Below, in pieces: positions 9,433 to 17,366 of a stretch of DNA of 64,000 nt. A program made the translations under genes and the position numbers. The notes below the pieces were generated by a model. It searched no databases. It was not told the DNA's origin and was given only the letters and a program-made list of their open reading frames with translations. Source of the stretch: an uncultured Prevotella sp. (GTDB taxonomy: Bacteria > Bacteroidota > Bacteroidia > Bacteroidales > Bacteroidaceae); NCBI GenBank assembly GCA_937907705.1, contig CALCVP010000012.1:1-64000 (forward strand), written 5' to 3'. Within the stretch, counting starts at the first letter, position 1; each line of letters starts with the position of its first letter.

Positions 9433-9469
9433 ATTTCAATAAGTGAGTCTAAAACTCACTTATTGAAAT
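9433..9469 (-). terminator. perfect 16-bp inverted repeat between the symporter gene and araR
   Basis: ATTTCAATAAGTGAGT (9433-9448) and its exact complement (9454-9469) surround a 5-nt loop. It lies 18 nt after the symporter stop codon and 28 nt before the araR start. On the minus strand it is followed by TTATATTG, a poor U-tract. It may be a terminator/attenuator setting a lower level of araR and araD than of the transporter; a regulator operator is possible but no second copy was found in the cluster. Confidence 0.55.
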
Positions 9470-9486
9470 GAAATACTAATTTGTTT

Positions 9487-11229
9487 TTACCAGAAGTAAG
9501 CATAAAATGCTGCACATAGAGCTACTACGCCAATAGTGGCAATTACATCCCAAGCATTCCAGCTCTCTCTAATCATTTTCTTATAGTCGTTGGTAAACGT
9601 TATAGCTGCTATTTGTTCCGCTGATGGTTTTGGTGTAAACAAAGAGATAATATACATCATTATGACAATGAATACTAATAGCCAACATTCAAAGATAAGC
9701 CAGTTGGTTTGCCAAAACCAAGAGGTATATTCCCAAAATGCGCCATCCATAGTAGCTTTGCCACTTTCGGTAATCACGTTGGTTATTAATCGAATCATAC
9801 CTATTAAGAAACCGCCAATAAGTCCCCATTCACCTGCTTTAGGAGTAATGCGTTTAGAGAAAATTCCAAGAGTAAATACGGCTACCATAGCAGGAGCAAT
9901 AAGAGACTGGATATCTTGCAAATAAGAATATAAGTTACCCATGCCCATCATAATTGGCATCCAGGCTAATCCTAATAATACAACTACTACTGTAGCAATT
10001 CTTCCTACCATGACATAGTGACTCTCGCTTTTACCTTTTTTCATAGGCTTATAGAAGTCTTCTGTAAATAAAGTGGCACAGCTGTTAAAGAATGCAGCTA
10101 ATGATGCTACGAGGGCACAAATAAAACCAATAGTAACAATGCCTTTTACTCCTGCTGGTAAAATGTTCTTTACCATCATTGCAAATGCACCGTCAGTATC
10201 ATGGGTATTGGTGATATCCATTTCTATACCATATCCTTTTTGTGCAAGTGCGTAAGCTACCATACCTGGAATTAAGAACATGAATACAGGTAATAGCTTA
10301 AAATAGCCTGCGGCAATAGTACCTCTTCTGGCGCGGGCTATAACCTTTGCGTTGTCTTCGCCTTTTGTTTGTCCAAGAACACGTTGAACGATATGTTGGT
10401 CTGTACACCAATACCAAAAACCAATGATGGAAGCTCCTAAAAAGACTACATAACCAGGAAATTGTGGATACATAGGATCTGCTGGGTCTGTATGGAACAT
10501 ATGGGTAGTGCCAAAGCCATTGTGAGCTTGATTGCAAACTGTCATCATCTGCGACCAACCTTCTGTGATGCTACCATCACCTAACATATTCAAACCAAGG
10601 AATAAAACGAGGAAAGAGCCGATGATTAGTATAGGTGTTTGAATAGCTGAAAGTGTCATAACACCTTTCATACCGCCAAATACAGTAAATACGGCTGTAA
10701 TAGCAATCAGTCCAATTGCGCCATACCAGAATGGTAATCCAAGAAGGTATTCAAAGAATATACCACCGGTAAATGCCGTTACGCTTACTTTTGTCAATAC
10801 ATAGGCAATTAGTGTAATGATAGATAGCCATGAGCCTGTGCGCTGTGTATAGCGGAATTTTAGAAAATCAGGCATTGTGATTATCTTTCCTAATTTATTA
10901 TTCAGTAATTGGTAAAATGGTACAAATAGCCATCCAAGAATCAAAATCATCCATCCTTGCATTTCCCAATGCGCCATGCCTACACCGTCTTTCGCACCTG
11001 TACCGGCTAATCCTACCAGATGCTCTGAACCTATATTCGCTGCAAAAATAGCTGCGCCAATGATGTACCAAGGCTCGCCTTTACCGAATAGATAATCTTG
11101 GCTATCAGCACCTTTCATTTTCTCCTTATCTTTCTTGATTGTTCGATAGATAGCCCATGCTATACCTATGACTCCGATGGCGAGTACAACCCAATCGAGC
11201 CATATAAATTCATTTGCACTCCAATTCAT
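9487..11229 (-). CDS. araP: sodium/sugar symporter (SSS family), probable arabinose transporter
   Basis: Inner-membrane sodium-coupled uptake of L-arabinose is the likely role. The 580-residue product is full length for sugar members of the solute:sodium symporter family. It has about fourteen hydrophobic segments, starting near residue 12, and the family stretches AANIGSEHLVGLAGTGA in an early helix and GFWYWCTDQHIVQRVLG in the middle are typical of SGLT-like proteins. It is 54 nt downstream of the aldose epimerase gene and upstream of araR, so it belongs to the arabinose operon. Substrate is inferred from context; glucose or galactose are alternatives by sequence alone. Confidence 0.9.
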   Translation of the reverse strand: MNWSANEFIWLDWVVLAIGVIGIAWAIYRTIKKDKEKMKGADSQDYLFGKGEPWYIIGAAIFAANIGSEHLVGLAGTGAKDGVGMAHWEMQGWMILILGWLFVPFYQLLNNKLGKIITMPDFLKFRYTQRTGSWLSIITLIAYVLTKVSVTAFTGGIFFEYLLGLPFWYGAIGLIAITAVFTVFGGMKGVMTLSAIQTPILIIGSFLVLFLGLNMLGDGSITEGWSQMMTVCNQAHNGFGTTHMFHTDPADPMYPQFPGYVVFLGASIIGFWYWCTDQHIVQRVLGQTKGEDNAKVIARARRGTIAAGYFKLLPVFMFLIPGMVAYALAQKGYGIEMDITNTHDTDGAFAMMVKNILPAGVKGIVTIGFICALVASLAAFFNSCATLFTEDFYKPMKKGKSESHYVMVGRIATVVVVLLGLAWMPIMMGMGNLYSYLQDIQSLIAPAMVAVFTLGIFSKRITPKAGEWGLIGGFLIGMIRLITNVITESGKATMDGAFWEYTSWFWQTNWLIFECWLLVFIVIMMYIISLFTPKPSAEQIAAITFTNDYKKMIRESWNAWDVIATIGVVALCAAFYAYFW

Positions 11230-11283
11230 AGTTTTAATTATTAGATTTTTATAAATGTGTGATTATTTTATAATATATGTACT

Positions 11284-12453
11284 TTATTTCTTTATGCTAA
11301 ATTTATAAGCTACATGGCTATAATATTTCTCACCGGGTTTGAGGTAAGGAGATGGCCAGTTCTTTTTATTGGGTGAGTCGGGATATTTCTGACTTTCTAA
11401 GCAAACTGACACATGTTTAGGATATTTGATACCTTTTTTGCATGTAACACCTGTACCTTGGAAATTTCCTGTATATACTTGCACTCCTGGTTCATTGGTA
11501 AACATCTCAAGTAATATGCCAGTCTTTGGAGAATAAAGTGAAGCTGCTACAGTTTTGTCATCTCCTTTTCCATTTTTATATGTGTTTAAGCACCAGTTTT
11601 GGTCATAGCCAGATGCATATTTTATTTGGTCAAAAGAGGTGTCTTTGATAGTCTCTTCTATGGCATGAGGCTTGCGAAAATCCATAGGAGTTCCTTCTAC
11701 TGGTTTTATTTCTCCTGTTGTCATATATGTAGAATCAGCAGGCGTGTATTTATCTGCATTTATATACAAAACCATGTCCATACCTTCTTTTGATGGGTCG
11801 CCATTTAGGTTGAAATAGCTATGGTTCGTCATGTTAACCACAGTTTCTTTATCCGTAGTAGCTTGGAATACAATATCCAGCGTGTTATTACTACGTACCG
11901 TATAAGTAGTAGTAGCAGTTACTTTTCCTGGAAATCCATTGTCGCCGTCAGGTGAGACAATGGTTAGCTGTAATGTTGAATCATTTGGCTGCTTAGCATC
12001 ATAAACTTGATACATCCAGCCAGATGGCCCGCCATGCAGACAGTGCCCAAAATTATTTTGTGGCAATTGATAGGTTTTGCCATTGACTGTTAGCTTCCCT
12101 TTTCCTATTCTGTTAGCATATCTTCCCACTGAAGAACCATAATCACTTGGGCTATTTACAGTATCTGCATATTGTGCGATGTTATCATAACCTAATACAA
12201 CATCAGTTGGCTTGTTTTCTTTGTCTGGTACAGTTAGTGAGACTACGCGTCCTCCGAAATTCGTTATACACACTTCCATACCATTGTTGTTTTTTAATGT
12301 AAATAACTTGACTTGCTTTTGATTGATAATGGTATCAAACGCAGTGGGATTTAATCCTGATACAGTAGTATTTACATTTGCTTGTCCTGCACAAGAACAT
12401 AAGGCGATAGTAATAAAACCCATGCCTCCAAATAATGTCTTAAGGTCTTTCAT
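11284..12453 (-). CDS. araM: lipoprotein aldose 1-epimerase
   Basis: Mutarotase that equilibrates alpha and beta anomers of an aldose, here probably L-arabinose before uptake. The N terminus looks like a lipoprotein signal (hydrophobic MGFITIALCS then Cys21), so the protein is exported and lipid-anchored, unlike cytosolic GalM. Family motifs in the 389-residue product include NHSYFNLNGD with a catalytic histidine and CLESQKYPDSPN with the catalytic glutamate. It is the first gene of the arabinose operon and has a good promoter at 12490-12520. The symbol follows the Bacteroides arabinose cluster; galM would be the general family name. Confidence 0.9.
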   Translation of the reverse strand: MKDLKTLFGGMGFITIALCSCAGQANVNTTVSGLNPTAFDTIINQKQVKLFTLKNNNGMEVCITNFGGRVVSLTVPDKENKPTDVVLGYDNIAQYADTVNSPSDYGSSVGRYANRIGKGKLTVNGKTYQLPQNNFGHCLHGGPSGWMYQVYDAKQPNDSTLQLTIVSPDGDNGFPGKVTATTTYTVRSNNTLDIVFQATTDKETVVNMTNHSYFNLNGDPSKEGMDMVLYINADKYTPADSTYMTTGEIKPVEGTPMDFRKPHAIEETIKDTSFDQIKYASGYDQNWCLNTYKNGKGDDKTVAASLYSPKTGILLEMFTNEPGVQVYTGNFQGTGVTCKKGIKYPKHVSVCLESQKYPDSPNKKNWPSPYLKPGEKYYSHVAYKFSIKK

Positions 12454-12489
12454 AAATTGTTGTTTGGTTATATAGTTTTATTTTGGGTG

Positions 12490-12520
12490 TAAAATTACTA
12501 CTTATTTTTTATAATGCAAA
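12490..12520 (-). promoter_or_regulatory. promoter of the arabinose operon
   Basis: On the minus strand TTTG (12520-12517), a 19-nt spacer and TAATTTTA (12497-12490) fit the Bacteroidetes promoter with one mismatch in the last base of the -7 box. The adjoining TAGTAATTTTACACCCA (12500-12484) differs by a single base from a stretch directly upstream of the GH30 gene (41982-41998). Confidence 0.55.
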
Positions 12521-12731
12521 AAACTTATCAATTATTTTTATCTGTTTTTTCGTTTTTGTATTTTTTAAGTTTTACTTCGTTTCAAGTAATCTATGAAATG
12601 TTTGTTGATAGTAGAGAAACTAAAGGTCTTTGGTATAAGATATTTGAAAGCGAAAGAGAATATACCAAGACTACTTCTTTTTTATGTCTTGATACATTCT
12701 CTTTATCAGTAACTGTTAGTAGTGTAAAATG

Positions 12732-13367
12732 CTATTTGGTTTTAATTTCTACTATATCTTTTTTTTTTCCATATTCTTTTACGTATTTATGCTCATTGCC
12801 TCTTTTATATAGATTCATCGATTCTATCTTGTCGGAAGGAATTTTCATTACTTCAGAATATGTCATTTCAACACCGTCTACAATATATATAATGGGATCT
12901 TCTTTTTGTTTTGTTGTAACAATACGGATGATTCCATTTTGTAAAGCGGATTGTTTTAATCCCATTTGTGTATAGACAGATAATAGCTTAGGGTCTTTTA
13001 TAATAGTCATAGACTTTATATCTGTTGGTTTTACAGCGTTTACCCCATTAGCATTTAATATGCCATCAATGAAGACTAACGGCTTTTTATAATTATAATT
13101 TTTTCCAGCTGCTACTTCATCTGTTATTATTTCATGTAATAGTAGTACATGTTGTTTGCCCCTTCCATCGTTATCTTTATAGGTAGAGGGTAAAATTCGA
13201 TAAGTCTTAATGGTTTTACCGATTAATTCTGCTCCTGTAAAGTTTTTAATTATTTGATGGTTTATAAAATAGACTTGAATGGTGTCTGTAGGTTCTTTCA
13301 CTTGAGCAAAAGTAGTTGTTGCCGTGAAGATAAGGGCGGCAGATGTCATAATAATTGTCTTTCTCAT
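12732..13367 (-). CDS. secreted protein with two TonB-plug-like segments
   Basis: Not a family I can name with certainty. The 211-residue product begins with a signal peptide (MRKTIIMTSAALIFTATTTFA). Two parts look alike and resemble the plug region of TonB-dependent receptors: PLVFIDG followed by DIKSMTIIKD, and PIIYIVDG followed by KIESMNLYKRG. There is no beta-barrel, so it cannot be a receptor itself. It is the last gene of an ECF sigma / membrane protein / secreted protein trio (26 nt after the second gene), suggesting a role in periplasmic sensing or as the effector of that system. Confidence 0.8.
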   Translation of the reverse strand: MRKTIIMTSAALIFTATTTFAQVKEPTDTIQVYFINHQIIKNFTGAELIGKTIKTYRILPSTYKDNDGRGKQHVLLLHEIITDEVAAGKNYNYKKPLVFIDGILNANGVNAVKPTDIKSMTIIKDPKLLSVYTQMGLKQSALQNGIIRIVTTKQKEDPIIYIVDGVEMTYSEVMKIPSDKIESMNLYKRGNEHKYVKEYGKKKDIVEIKTK

Positions 13368-13393
13368 TGTAGTATTGTTTTTATAAATTAAAC

Positions 13394-14125
13394 TTAAAGT
13401 GCGGTTAAGGATATACCATCCTTATTTATTTCATTTACTCTATAATCTTTTCTTTCTTTATTATCATTTATGATGGATACTGACAGGTTATTATCTTTTT
13501 GCTCTATAATGATATTTGCGGCATCTTGAAATGCTTCCATGGTCAATTGACAAGCATATGTAAGATTACTTTCTCCTGTAATGGTACTATTTCCTTTTTG
13601 AGCATTTCTTTTATCATTCTTGAGAGAAACTATGTGCGTGGAATCATTTTGCTTATTGTGAAATGGAGCATTAGTCGGTGCCGTTTTTATGTGATGCGCT
13701 ATATCTTTGTCTTTGGTCTGTGGAATAGCAGTGGCAAGTATTGTAGAATCTTGGACTGTAGTATTAAAAACATTCTTTCTTGCCTTGTTGATAGCCAAAT
13801 TTCCTTTCTCATGGCCTGGCATGAAGTTTATGGCAATACCAATAAAGATAAATACTGTTATACAGACAGCAGCTATCCATCGCCAGGAACGTATGGCTAA
13901 TCTGGGTTTAGAAGAATTTGCAGGGCTTGTGTTGCTCTGCTTCTGTAATTTCACAGTAGCCATAATAATTTCAGCTATTTCCGTCTCTTCTTTGGGTATA
14001 TTGCTCTTTTGCTTGCAATGTATATAAAAATAGGCAAGTTTATGTTCTTCTTCAACGGATGTTTCACAGTTGAGAAAACGTCCTATCAATGTTTTACGAT
14101 AGTGATTATTATTAATGTCGTGCAT
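13394..14125 (-). CDS. single-pass membrane protein, probable anti-sigma factor
   Basis: The 243-residue product has a cytosolic N-terminal part of about 80 residues, one transmembrane helix (about 83-103, IAAVCITVFIFIGIAINFM) and a polar periplasmic domain rich in Asn, Lys and Thr. It starts 17 nt after the stop of an ECF sigma factor gene. This layout is that of Bacteroidales anti-sigma factors, with the N-terminal region binding the sigma factor and the periplasmic part sensing. No FecR or zinc-binding HxxxCxxC motif is evident, so the assignment rests on topology and context. Confidence 0.72.
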   Translation of the reverse strand: MHDINNNHYRKTLIGRFLNCETSVEEEHKLAYFYIHCKQKSNIPKEETEIAEIIMATVKLQKQSNTSPANSSKPRLAIRSWRWIAAVCITVFIFIGIAINFMPGHEKGNLAINKARKNVFNTTVQDSTILATAIPQTKDKDIAHHIKTAPTNAPFHNKQNDSTHIVSLKNDKRNAQKGNSTITGESNLTYACQLTMEAFQDAANIIIEQKDNNLSVSIINDNKERKDYRVNEINKDGISLTAL

Positions 14126-14142
14126 ATTTTCTGTATTTTTGT

Positions 14143-14640
14143 TTATTGTCTTTTCATTTTTACTAATAGTGTCTTTCTTGCTCTGGCAATGAGTGTCTTA
14201 ATGCTATTTTTCGGCATCTGACATATAGCAGCTATTTCATCAAGTGTCATACCTTCACTGCGCATTTTTATCAATCGTTGCTGTGTGGTGGGCAATTGAC
14301 ATATATAATGGTCAATCATGCAATGTATGCTTTCAGTACTAAGAGATGTGTCCGCTGAGCATTCCGTGAGCACTTGAATGTTTTCTATTGAATCAATTGG
14401 AGGTACAGGATGCCGTAATATATCTATACATATATTTCTAATGATGGTTATGGCCAATGCTTCTATATTATGGCAAGTATTGAGCTTTTCGCCCATATGC
14501 CATAGCCTGATAAAAGTTTCTTGTACAGCATCTTCTGTGTTATCATTTATTTGCAACCCTCCTTTCAATATCCGCTCTGCTGTAGCTGTCAGTCTTGGAT
14601 GCAATTGTTTGACCAATTGTTCAAATTCTCTATCATTCAT
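14143..14640 (-). CDS. ECF-type RNA polymerase sigma factor
   Basis: Directs RNA polymerase to a regulon that probably includes its own operon. The start at 14640 (MNDREFEQLVKQ) gives 165 residues, the usual ECF size; the longer open frame upstream encodes a hydrophobic stretch unlike a sigma factor. Region 2 spans roughly residues 12-80 (EDAVQETFIRLWHM is the core-binding segment) and region 4 roughly 110-160 (LPTTQQRLIKMRSEGMTLDE then the helix-turn-helix). It is the first gene of a three-gene operon with a membrane anti-sigma-like protein and a plug-like secreted protein. Confidence 0.88.
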   Translation of the reverse strand: MNDREFEQLVKQLHPRLTATAERILKGGLQINDNTEDAVQETFIRLWHMGEKLNTCHNIEALAITIIRNICIDILRHPVPPIDSIENIQVLTECSADTSLSTESIHCMIDHYICQLPTTQQRLIKMRSEGMTLDEIAAICQMPKNSIKTLIARARKTLLVKMKRQ

Positions 14641-14847
14641 GTATTGTAAATTTCTGTGGCCTTTTGCTATATTGTTGACTTTTCTATATATATAGACGAA
14701 AAAGATGAGTGTGGGTAAACAAAAATAAGATGCCAATGGTAAAATAGGTGCCCTTAAAACATTTTTTGCTCAAAAAGATGTGTATTTTTGTAATAAAGCC
14801 TTCTTATCTACGTTAATCAATATAGAAAATGAAAAAATGGAAAGCCT

Positions 14848-14973
14848 ATGGATTATTTTACCCTTGAAGGAAAGAAGCCGTCTCGTGCCACATTAAATCT
14901 TATCAGGCAGATAGCTTATACCTATCGCGTGATGAAATTAAACGGTAAAAACGAAGCATTTTGTCTCAACTAA
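14848..14973 (+). CDS. small 41-residue protein upstream of rpe
   Basis: A 41-codon frame starts at ATG 14848, seven bases after GGAAAG, and ends 19 nt before the rpe start. The product is basic (MDYFTLEGKKPSRATLNL at the start, then a helical region with Tyr, Arg and Lys) with no signal or membrane segment. A TATTTTTG box at 14783-14790 could give a transcript covering it and rpe. I do not recognise a named family; similar short basic proteins are common in Bacteroidales. The composition looks coding rather than random. Confidence 0.55.
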   Translation: MDYFTLEGKKPSRATLNLIRQIAYTYRVMKLNGKNEAFCLN

Positions 14974-14992
14974 AAACAAATAAAATACAGAA

Positions 14993-15646
14993 ATGGCAGT
15001 ATTGATATCACCATCATTGTTGGCAGCTGATTTTCTTCACTTGGCAACCGACATTGAAATGATTAACAGTAGTCAAGCAGATTGGTTACACTTGGATGTG
15101 ATGGATGGCTCTTTTGTGCCGAATATATCTTTTGGATTTCCTGTGTTGGAGGCGGTGTCAAAAGCGTGCAAGAAGCCGATGGATGTGCATTTGATGATTA
15201 ACAGCCCAGAGCGTTATATTGCCCCGATAGCTAAAGTAGGGGCTATGATGATGAATGTGCATTATGAAGCTTGTACGCATCTTAATCGTGTTGTCCAAGA
15301 AATACATGAAACTGGGATGAAGGCGGGGGTTACACTTAATCCTTCGACTCCTGTGTGTATGCTTGAAGATATTATAGCTGATGTGGATATGGTGCTTTTA
15401 ATGAGTGTAAACCCTGGCTTTGGCGGTCAAAAGTTTATTCCTAATACCCTTAATAAAGTGAGAAAGTTAAAACAGTTGATTACGCAGAGTGGTTCTCATG
15501 CTCTTATAGAGGTTGATGGAGGGGTACAAGCTCAAACGGCTCTGCCATTGGTACAGGCTGGGGCAGATGTATTGGTTAGTGGTAGTTATATATTTAAAGC
15601 TGCTGATCCTAAAGCTGTTATCAGTTCTCTTAAAGCATTGAAATAA
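14993..15646 (+). CDS. rpe: ribulose-phosphate 3-epimerase
   Basis: Interconverts ribulose 5-phosphate and xylulose 5-phosphate in the pentose phosphate pathway, joining the arabinose product to RpiB and transketolase substrates. The 217-residue TIM barrel shows DVMDGSFVPNISFG (about 34-47) with metal-binding aspartate, MSVNPGFGGQKFI (about 140-152), and VDGG near residue 177, all standard. Length is normal and the ATG at 14993 leads directly into the conserved ISPSLLAADF start. Confidence 0.97.
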   Translation: MAVLISPSLLAADFLHLATDIEMINSSQADWLHLDVMDGSFVPNISFGFPVLEAVSKACKKPMDVHLMINSPERYIAPIAKVGAMMMNVHYEACTHLNRVVQEIHETGMKAGVTLNPSTPVCMLEDIIADVDMVLLMSVNPGFGGQKFIPNTLNKVRKLKQLITQSGSHALIEVDGGVQAQTALPLVQAGADVLVSGSYIFKAADPKAVISSLKALK

Positions 15647-15650
15647 ACGG

Positions 15651-15697
15651 CTTTAATCTATACCTTGTGCTATAAGTCAGTAAGGCATAGATTAAAG
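15651..15697. terminator. hairpin after rpe
   Basis: CTTTAATCTATACCTT (15651-15666) pairs with AAGGCATAGATTAAAG (15682-15697) with one mismatch. It begins 4 nt after the rpe stop and lies 69 nt from the end of the convergent ECF sigma gene, so it may serve both strands. No strong T-run follows. Confidence 0.55.
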
Positions 15698-15765
15698 TAG
15701 CCTATTGCTAATGGGGTAGATAGAGAGTAAATGCTTTTATAGTATAGTATTGAAGAATTGACGTA

Positions 15766-16365
15766 TTAATCCATCTGTAATGTGATGTTATGCTCTTTGG
15801 TCATTCTTCTCAAGTTCAATATAGCATACCTCATGCGCCCTAATGATGTGTTGATACTTACGCCAGTTGTTTCAGCTATTTCTTTAAAAGACAAGTCTTG
15901 ATAATAGCGCATAAAGACAACTTCGCGTTGGGTAGGAGGGAGGTTGTCCATCAATTTCTTTACATCCGTCAGTACTTGATTCTTTACATAGTGATTTTCT
16001 ATATTGGATTCCAATACATCTGATTTTGAGAGGTTGTAAATATCGTGCTCTTCAGATTGTTCTACCATGTTATGTGTGCGCAACTCTCTGTACCAATCCA
16101 TCATTACATTGTGAGCAATACGCATAATCCATGCTCCAAACTTTCCGCTGGTAGCATATCGCCCTTCATGAAGTTTGGTTATTACTTTGACAAAGGTCTC
16201 TTGAAACAAGTCATTCGCCTTGTCTTCATTGCGAACAACAAACAATATGTACGAGAATAGCTTGTCTTGATTGCGTGCAAGCAATTCGTCAAAGGCCTTA
16301 TTGTTGCCTTTTATGTATAAGAGAGCCAACTCTTCGTCTGTCAGCTCATACAGATTTTCCTTCAT
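15766..16365 (-). CDS. ECF-type RNA polymerase sigma factor (RpoE-like)
   Basis: A 199-residue sigma-70 family factor. Region 2 includes NKAFDELLARNQDKLFSYIL and the core-binding segment KANDLFQETFVKVITKLHEG; region 4 begins near LPPTQREVVFMRYYQDLSFK and carries the helix-turn-helix. Full length with no missing parts. No anti-sigma gene lies next to it; it stands alone, as the widespread single-copy Bacteroidales RpoE-like factor often does. It has its own promoter at 16528-16559 and a leader of about 155 nt. Confidence 0.92.
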   Translation of the reverse strand: MKENLYELTDEELALLYIKGNNKAFDELLARNQDKLFSYILFVVRNEDKANDLFQETFVKVITKLHEGRYATSGKFGAWIMRIAHNVMMDWYRELRTHNMVEQSEEHDIYNLSKSDVLESNIENHYVKNQVLTDVKKLMDNLPPTQREVVFMRYYQDLSFKEIAETTGVSINTSLGRMRYAILNLRRMTKEHNITLQMD

Positions 16366-16527
16366 TTATCCATTAATTAGTTAAGTAATGGTATTTCGAT
16401 AGGCTAAAAATTTTAAGTTATTAAATTATTCCTTTACTATTTCAACAATGCTTGTTAGTAGCTTTAAAGGCTTTTTTGCACAGCATTCAGTTACCTCTTG
16501 CATTGCAAACAGCGTTATGTATTAATG

Positions 16528-16559
16528 CAAAATTACAATAATTTGTTTATTCTGACAAA
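16528..16559 (-). promoter_or_regulatory. promoter of the ECF sigma gene
   Basis: On the minus strand TTTG (16559-16556), a 20-nt spacer and TAATTTTG (16535-16528) match the Bacteroidetes consensus. It lies back to back with the riboswitch promoter, only 26 nt away. Confidence 0.6.
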
Positions 16560-16585
16560 TAAAATCTAAAAATAACAACATATAT

Positions 16586-16616
16586 TTTGAATATTAATAT
16601 TAAATATATACCTTTG
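16586..16616 (+). promoter_or_regulatory. promoter of the cobalamin riboswitch transcript
   Basis: TTTG (16586-16589), a 19-nt spacer and TACCTTTG (16609-16616) match the Bacteroidetes consensus exactly. Transcription should start near 16623 at the beginning of the riboswitch fold, which shows that the riboswitch has a ready promoter despite lacking a gene. Confidence 0.7.
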
Positions 16617-16780
16617 CAAGGTAATGAGGTTCGAATGAACACGATTAAAAAGGGAATGGCGTGTAACTCGCCAACTGTCTCGCAGCTGTGAGTTCCTTTA
16701 TGACCTTAAGCGTAATACCACTGCCGTTTCGTGGCGGGAAGGTGCTTAAAGAGTGGAACAAAGTCAGAAGACCTGCCTTG
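16617..16780 (+). promoter_or_regulatory. cobalamin (B12) riboswitch
   Basis: Conserved elements of the adenosylcobalamin-class aptamer are present in order: AAAAGGGAATGGCGTG, then the stretch leading to CAGCTGTGAGTTCC, the B12-box core CCACTG (16718-16723), CGTGGCGGGAAGG, and the closing GGAACAAAGTCAGAAGACC. The ends CAAGG (16617) and CCTTG (16780) can pair as the closing stem. A hairpin right after it (CCTTTTTCTC 16791-16800 with GGGGAGAAGG 16810-16819, including G-U pairs) may be the expression platform. Such elements normally sit before btuB-like or B12-independent enzyme genes; here no gene follows on this strand. Confidence 0.93.
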
Positions 16781-17174
16781 TTGATAACAGCCTTTTTCTC
16801 TCGATGTAAGGGGAGAAGGATTAATTAAATATATATTTGGATATCAGTCTCTATGTTGTATTAAGTATGGGCTGTCTGTTATTGTGGATTTGATGTATGA
16901 CTACACTTATATGTTAAAGGCAATAATGGCGTGAAAATGATGACCTGAAAGCATTCATGCAATTTAATGCTTCTGCTCATATAAGCTACAATAATGATAA
17001 AGATAATATTGCTTGCATTCTGATGGTGTGGCTTTATTGGAAATGAGATACTGTCAATAAGGGGCTTGTAGCAGTTGTCAGTTGTTTAGGCAATGCAATT
17101 TGCTGTTATTGCAGCATATAGTGAAATGGAATTATTGTAACCGTACGTGTATTATTATATAAGTTTATTATGAG
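16781..17174 (+). other. gene-less stretch downstream of the riboswitch
   Basis: No recognisable protein is encoded between the riboswitch and the terminator at 17175. Only very short frames exist: 13 codons from 16892 and 29 codons from 16957 (ending 17046), the latter with a hydrophobic C-terminal half (NIACILMVWLYWK). The stretch could be a non-coding RNA, encode one tiny membrane peptide, or be the eroded remains of a B12-related gene. Confidence 0.5.
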
Positions 17175-17205
17175 AGAGGCAGCACCGTGAGGCGCTGCCT
17201 CTTTT
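17175..17205 (+). terminator. intrinsic terminator ending the riboswitch transcript
   Basis: AGAGGCAGC (17175-17183) pairs perfectly with GCTGCCTCT (17194-17202) and is followed by TTTT, a clear rho-independent terminator on the plus strand. It defines a transcript of roughly 580 nt starting at the riboswitch. Confidence 0.8.
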
Positions 17206-17274
17206 GCGTATGCTCGCGCCTAACGAAAATGCCGTAACATTTCAAGGTTAATGTGTATACGGCCATGTAATATA

Positions 17275-17319
17275 AACAGGCAAGTACTCTATGTTCTATG
17301 TATAGAGTACTTGCCTGTT
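17275..17319. terminator. bidirectional-type hairpin downstream of the acidic protein gene
   Basis: AACAGGCAAGTACTCTAT (17275-17292) and its exact 18-nt complement (17302-17319) flank a 9-nt loop, with T-rich sequence following on the plus strand and TTATATTAC on the minus. It lies 47 nt after the stop codon of the minus-strand gene ending at 17367, which it probably terminates. Confidence 0.75.
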
Positions 17320-17366
17320 TTGTATTGTTATTGATAATTGTTATCTTCTAAAGTGAATACAATAGC

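Noticed and set aside
9433..9469. AraR operator as a firm annotation.
   Set aside because: The repeat occurs once, between two genes of one operon and not at the operon promoter; a hairpin with terminator-like position is the safer reading.
12514..12975. Plus-strand open frame of 153 codons beginning in the spacer after the arabinose operon.
   Set aside because: It runs over the 3' part of the minus-strand plug-like gene, is rich in Phe, Leu and Ser as expected from antisense reading of AT-rich DNA, and has no recognisable motif.
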